In this document: positions 22,414 through 25,982 of the stretch, one piece after another
Layout of the letters: each line of letters begins with the position of its first letter
How positions within the stretch are numbered: position 1 is the stretch's first letter
Source of the DNA: an uncultured Ruminococcus sp.
GTDB taxonomy: Bacteria; Bacillota; Clostridia; Oscillospirales; Acutalibacteraceae
Length of the DNA stretch: 25,982 nucleotides
Assembly: GCA_902766585.1 (NCBI GenBank)
Contig: CACXDV010000148.1
Span: 1-25,982, forward strand
Reading direction: 5' to 3'
Position numbers and translations under genes: made by a program
The notes under the pieces: model-generated
Database searches by the model: none
What the model was told of the DNA's origin: nothing
The model's input: only the letters and a program-made list of their open reading frames with translations

Positions 22414-24141
22414 ATGATAAATAATTCCGTTTCCAACGGTTTCAGTGAGCTTTTACTTCCTGAGGGAATACAAAGGGCAATAAATGACCTCGGCTTTGAC
22501 GAGCCAACAGCAATACAGAAAAAGGCTATCCCCGCCATGAGAAGCGGCAAGGATATTATCGGCCGTTCACAGACAGGTACAGGCAAAACCGTTGCCTTCG
22601 CCGTACCTGCAATAGAAATGATTACGCATGAAAATGACAAAAGCCATGTGCTTGCAATTATCATGCTCCCGACAAGAGAGCTTGCAATACAATGCTGTGA
22701 AGAAATAAAAAAGCTGACAAAATACTGCGAGGGTATACGTCCTGTTGAGGTATACGGCGGTGCACCCATGGACAGACAGATAACACGTCTTAAAAGAGCA
22801 AATATCGTTATCGGTACTCCGGGCAGAATAATGGATCATATGAGAAGGCGTACCCTTAAGCTTGATCATGTGAAGCTTGCGGTTCTTGATGAGGCTGACG
22901 AAATGCTGAGCATGGGCTTTAAGGAGGATATGGAAACGATACTCAGGGAAACACCTTCCTCACGTCAGACCGTTCTCTTTTCCGCAACTATGCCGGATGC
23001 TATTCTTTCTATAACCGAGGAATTTCAGGATTCTCCAGTAATGATCGAAGCAGGAGATAAAAAAATCGCTCTGGACAACATCACACAATCCTATGTCAAT
23101 GTACCGATGGGCAGAAAAACTGATGCTCTTTGTCTTCTTCTGCATTATTATTCCCCATCGCTCTCTATTGTATTCTGCAATACTAAAAAAATGGCTGAGG
23201 AGCTTTCCCTCGCCCTTGTGAAAAACGGATTTAATGCCGAGGCTCTTCACGGAGACCTTAAACAGTCTCAGCGTACCGCAATTATGGATCGTTTCCGAAA
23301 CGGCGCTTTATCTGTTCTTGTTGCTACCGATGTAGCCGCAAGAGGTATTGATGTAAGTGATGTCGAATATGTTTTTAATTATGATATACCGCAGAATAAC
23401 GAATACTATGTTCACCGTATCGGCAGAACAGGCAGAATAGGCAAAAAGGGTGATTCTGTTACTATTTGCAGCGGTCACAGACAAGTTCTTTCACTTACGG
23501 AAATTGCCCGTATGACAGGCAGTACCCTTACAGAAATAAATGTACCGACCGCGGATGATATAAACTATCGTATAGCTGAAAGCAATATTTCCTCTGTCGA
23601 ACAAACTCTCAGCAAGCCTATCCCGGACAGGTACAGAAATATGGTCAATATGCTTTTAGCAAACGGTCATTCCCTTTTCGATATCGCCTGTGCTGCTCTG
23701 AGTATGAGCTTCTCCGAAAAGGAAATCAAGATACAGGATATTGTTTCAGAAAAAAAGCAAAGAAACCACAGCAACGGAGAATTTATCCGTATCATTCTTG
23801 ATATCGGCCGTTCAAGCAGAGTTGCTCCGAACCATCTTGTTGCTTCAATTACCGAAAGAAGCATTCTTCACGGCAGTGATATCGGTAAGATCGAAATTTT
23901 TGACGATCATTCGCTTGTTTCTATCCCCAAATCTTCGGCTGAGGATGTTCTCGACAGTATGTACGGTGCAAAGGTATGCGGCAGACCTGTAAAAACCGCT
24001 ATTTACGAAAAGCATGAGCCGAAAAGAAATAATCCCGCCCGCCGCGGCAGTTTAAAAAGGAATGACCGGGACAGATCGGACAAAAAGAAAAAGGATGCCC
24101 GCAAATCTTATAAAAAATCTTCCGGCCGTCACAGACAATAA
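22414..24141 (+). CDS. DEAD-box ATP-dependent RNA helicase (DeaD/CshA group)
   Basis: A 575-residue RNA helicase for unwinding RNA in ribosome assembly or mRNA decay. RecA domain 1 has the Q motif (FDEPTAIQ, 28-35), Walker A SQTGTGKT (52-59), PTREL, TPGR, DEAD (159-162) and SAT (190-192). Domain 2 has ATDVAARGIDV and HRIGRTGR. The C-terminal part has a DbpA-type RNA-binding domain (about residues 450-530, FIRIILDIGRSSRVAPNHLV to VKTAIYEK). A Lys/Arg-rich tail follows (KRNNPARRGSLKRN to the end), likely disordered and RNA-binding. The DbpA-like domain makes a role on 23S rRNA plausible, but deaD and dbpA cannot be separated by eye. GAGGAA precedes the ATG. The lipoprotein gene follows after 17 nt. 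Confidence 0.93.
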   Translation: MINNSVSNGFSELLLPEGIQRAINDLGFDEPTAIQKKAIPAMRSGKDIIGRSQTGTGKTVAFAVPAIEMITHENDKSHVLAIIMLPTRELAIQCCEEIKKLTKYCEGIRPVEVYGGAPMDRQITRLKRANIVIGTPGRIMDHMRRRTLKLDHVKLAVLDEADEMLSMGFKEDMETILRETPSSRQTVLFSATMPDAILSITEEFQDSPVMIEAGDKKIALDNITQSYVNVPMGRKTDALCLLLHYYSPSLSIVFCNTKKMAEELSLALVKNGFNAEALHGDLKQSQRTAIMDRFRNGALSVLVATDVAARGIDVSDVEYVFNYDIPQNNEYYVHRIGRTGRIGKKGDSVTICSGHRQVLSLTEIARMTGSTLTEINVPTADDINYRIAESNISSVEQTLSKPIPDRYRNMVNMLLANGHSLFDIACAALSMSFSEKEIKIQDIVSEKKQRNHSNGEFIRIILDIGRSSRVAPNHLVASITERSILHGSDIGKIEIFDDHSLVSIPKSSAEDVLDSMYGAKVCGRPVKTAIYEKHEPKRNNPARRGSLKRNDRDRSDKKKKDARKSYKKSSGRHRQ

Positions 24142-24158
24142 ATCGAGGAGGTATCATT

Positions 24159-24791
24159 ATGAAAAAAATAACTCTTATTCTTTCAGCAGCATTATTGATC
24201 GCTGCTCTTGCAGGCTGCAGCGGAAAGAGCGAAGAAAGCAGTACCGGAAGCTCCGAGCAGGAAACCACATCTTCCGCTGTTTCCACGACCGAAAGCTCAC
24301 AGATCAGTATAAAGCGTCCGGCTGAATCATCTGTTGTCAGCCAGGTCAGTGAGGAAAGCCGTCTGCCCGAAAAAGTAACGGTCAAGGACAAGGATACTCT
24401 GAATTACAAGGACAGTGCATCAAATCTTAATGCAGATTTCCCAAAAGAGTTTGATACCGTAAGCAGCGAATATAAACCCTCAAAGGGAATTTATCTAAGT
24501 AATCCGGAGGGTACCGCTACACTGCAGATCGAGGCTGTAAAAAATCCCGGTATCTCAAGTACTGATCTTGTTGACTATCTCAAAAAGAAATATCCCTCTG
24601 CTGATGTTTCAATCGACAACAAGAAAAAAATCATCTGCAAGACTACCGTAAAAAACTCCAAAGGACAGACTGTTGCCTCTTACCTTAAAGCAGAAGTTAC
24701 AACAGAAGGTTATAATGAGATGATACTCTATTTTCAGCCGGAGGATAAAGCTGTTTATGAACAGGTTTTTAATAAAATAAACTTTGTATAA
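24159..24791 (+). CDS. Lipoprotein of unknown function
   Basis: A 210-residue protein with a lipoprotein signal MKKITLILSAALLIAAL and lipobox LAGC (Cys20). A low-complexity Ser/Thr/Glu linker covers about residues 21-70. The folded part (about 78-210) has the pattern FPKEFDTVSSEYKPSKGIYLSN, then ATLQIEAVKN, a helix around SSTDLVDYLKKKYP, and strands to the end, an arrangement seen in small surface lipoproteins whose function is not known. I do not recognise a named family. The ATG has GAGGAGG upstream and lies 17 nt after the helicase gene, with no terminator between, so the two are probably co-transcribed. It should be anchored on the outer face of the membrane. Confidence 0.82.
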   Translation: MKKITLILSAALLIAALAGCSGKSEESSTGSSEQETTSSAVSTTESSQISIKRPAESSVVSQVSEESRLPEKVTVKDKDTLNYKDSASNLNADFPKEFDTVSSEYKPSKGIYLSNPEGTATLQIEAVKNPGISSTDLVDYLKKKYPSADVSIDNKKKIICKTTVKNSKGQTVASYLKAEVTTEGYNEMILYFQPEDKAVYEQVFNKINFV

Positions 24792-24797
24792 AAAATA

Positions 24798-24831
24798 AAG
24801 TCACCGATCTGCTGATGCATTTCGGTGACTT
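24798..24831. terminator. Bidirectional terminator between the lipoprotein gene and the RluD-type gene
   Basis: A perfect 10-bp stem, AAGTCACCGA with TCGGTGACTT, has a 14-nt loop. It is followed by ATTGTTTTT on the plus strand and by TATTTTTT on the minus strand. It overlaps the stop codon of the minus-strand gene by two bases. Confidence 0.9.
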
Positions 24832-25750
24832 ATTGTTTTTCTTCCAGACTTTTCAGGAATGATGTAAAATAATCAGGCAGCGGAGCGAATAATGTCAGTG
24901 TTTCCCCGCTTCTCGGATGTACAAATGAAATATAATATGCATGGAGGCACTGACCGTGAAGTGAGGTTATCACCTTTTTCGGACCGTAAACAGCATCTCC
25001 GGCAACAGGATGACCTATATATGACATATGCACCCTTATCTGATGTGTCCTGCCTGTTTCAAGCTTTAATTCAAGATGTGTAAATCCGTTATATCTCCCC
25101 AGCACTCTGTAATGTGTAACAGCGTTTCGGGAATTTTTTTCGGTAACTGCCATCTTTTTTCTATCTGTCGGATGACGTCCGATCGGTGCATTTACCGTTC
25201 CCTCGTCATCCTTAAAATTGCCGTATACTACCGCCTGATATTTTCTTGTAAAGCTATGCTCCTTTATCTGCTCCGCAAGCAAACGGTGAGAAAAATCATT
25301 TTTTGCTACGATAAGAAGTCCGCTGGTATCCTTGTCTATCCTATGAACTATCCCCGGTCTGAGTACGCCGTTTATTCCGGAAAGACTGTCCCCGCAATAA
25401 TATAACAATGCATTGACAAGAGTTCCGCTCGTGTTTCCCGCAGCAGGATGCACCACCATATCCTTTGGCTTATTTACAACAAGAAGATCATCATCCTCAT
25501 AAGCTATATCCAAGGGAATGTTTTCAGGCTCCGCATTCAATTCAACAGGATCGGGTACGATAACATCTATCATATCACCCTCACGAAGCTTATAATTCTT
25601 CTGTGCCGGTTTCCCGTTTACAGTAACACTCTCCCCTTCTAAAAGCCTCTGCACCGCTGACCGCGTCAGTTCTTCACAGCAGGAGGATATAAAGCTGTCT
25701 ATCCTTTTTCCTTTATCCTCAAAGGAGGCTGTAAGATTTATTTCATTCAT
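24830..25750 (-). CDS. rluD: RluA/RluD-family 23S rRNA pseudouridine synthase
   Basis: A 306-residue enzyme that isomerises uridines in RNA. An N-terminal S4 domain (about residues 1-70, with RLLEGESVTVNG) is followed by the catalytic domain. GIVHRIDKDTSGLLIVAKN contains the catalytic Asp139, and ETGRTHQIRVHMSYIGHPVAGD is the second family signature. In Firmicutes this gene often follows lspA, as it does here, and the product is usually annotated RluD; which uridines it modifies is not proven. I start at ATG 25750, spaced 8 nt from GGAAG; a GTG at 25759 would touch the ribosome-binding site. The start overlaps the lspA stop by 8 nt. Confidence 0.93.
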   Translation of the reverse strand: MNEINLTASFEDKGKRIDSFISSCCEELTRSAVQRLLEGESVTVNGKPAQKNYKLREGDMIDVIVPDPVELNAEPENIPLDIAYEDDDLLVVNKPKDMVVHPAAGNTSGTLVNALLYYCGDSLSGINGVLRPGIVHRIDKDTSGLLIVAKNDFSHRLLAEQIKEHSFTRKYQAVVYGNFKDDEGTVNAPIGRHPTDRKKMAVTEKNSRNAVTHYRVLGRYNGFTHLELKLETGRTHQIRVHMSYIGHPVAGDAVYGPKKVITSLHGQCLHAYYISFVHPRSGETLTLFAPLPDYFTSFLKSLEEKQ

Positions 25751-25982
25751 TGTTATCACTTCCGCTGTCCGTTTCTGCTGCCGTATCCTTTTTAGAAGGC
25801 TCCGGTATCAGAATAATGCTGAGTACAAACAATACAGCTCCGATAGTTATGCAGTAATCCGCAAAATTACAAACAGGCGGGAAAAAGCTCAATGAAAGAA
25901 AATCAACTACAAATCCCCTGAATATCCTGTCTATAAGATTTCCTATGCCTCCTCCGATTATCAAGGCTGATGCGGCATAGAA
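25743..25982 (-). CDS. lspA: Lipoprotein signal peptidase II, C-terminal part
   Basis: The minus-strand frame is open at the window edge and ends at 25743, giving the last 79 residues of a family of about 150-170. Visible are GGIGNLIDRIFRGFVVDFL, with the conserved Asn-Asp region and catalytic Asp of VVDF, and CNFADYCITIGAVLFVLSII, the NxAD motif with the second catalytic Asp followed by the last membrane helix. It removes lipoprotein signal peptides after lipidation, so it serves the lipoproteins of this window. A charged tail (EPSKKDTAAETDSGSDNNE) follows the last helix. Its stop overlaps the RluD-type start, suggesting translational coupling. Confidence 0.93.
   Translation of the reverse strand, partial: FYAASALIIGGGIGNLIDRIFRGFVVDFLSLSFFPPVCNFADYCITIGAVLFVLSIILIPEPSKKDTAAETDSGSDNNE

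Overview
The window looks like chromosomal core sequence from a low-to-mid-GC anaerobic Firmicute, most likely a Ruminococcus-type member of the Oscillospiraceae. The evidence is pyruvate formate-lyase with its activase, meso-diaminopimelate dehydrogenase, strong AGGAGG ribosome-binding sites with sigma-A-type promoters, a trmK-nif3 pair, and several lipoproteins with Gram-positive lipoboxes. I see no rRNA, tRNA, CRISPR array, insertion sequence or phage gene. Genus is an inference.

Layout: 1-2078 (minus) trmK, nif3-like and the start of rqcH (cut by the window edge). 2141-4058 (minus) a DUF1858 redox protein and an orphan peptide-type binding lipoprotein, each with its own promoter. 4334-6406 (plus) a four-gene unit: cytidylate-kinase-like protein, lipoprotein, 84-aa orphan and a GlmU-like left-handed beta-helix protein. 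6531-12457 (plus) an M3 oligoendopeptidase followed by an ABC ATPase and a 1158-aa FtsX-type permease with a long coiled coil. 12508-18674 (minus) a polymer-acylation operon (adenylation enzyme, carrier protein, MBOAT, SGNH transferase, HAD phosphatase), then ddh with its own promoter. 18927-21993 (minus) pflB-pflA. 22414-24791 (plus) a DEAD-box helicase and a lipoprotein. 24830-25982 (minus) lspA (cut) and an RluD-type pseudouridine synthase.

The most interesting part is 14243-18674. The genes match the chemistry of teichoic acid D-alanylation: activate an acid as AMP ester, load it on a carrier protein, pass it through a membrane O-acyltransferase, and hand it to an extracytoplasmic SGNH transferase. 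Three things differ from canonical dlt. Gene order is A-C-B-D. There is no separate dltX, and the MBOAT itself ends in a DltX-like hexapeptide with a tyrosine (NIYAQF). The adenylation enzyme lacks both the substrate-binding Asp and the chirality-selecting Cys of DltA. I infer an envelope-polymer acylation pathway with a fused acyl-shuttle motif and a cargo that is probably not D-alanine. Its cargo and target polymer are unknown.

Other points worth attention are an intercistronic hairpin between pflB and pflA, two inverted repeats in the 420-bp pflB/deaD divergent region, a palindrome inside the DUF1858 promoter, and the conserved-looking but uncharacterised four-gene unit at 4334-6406.
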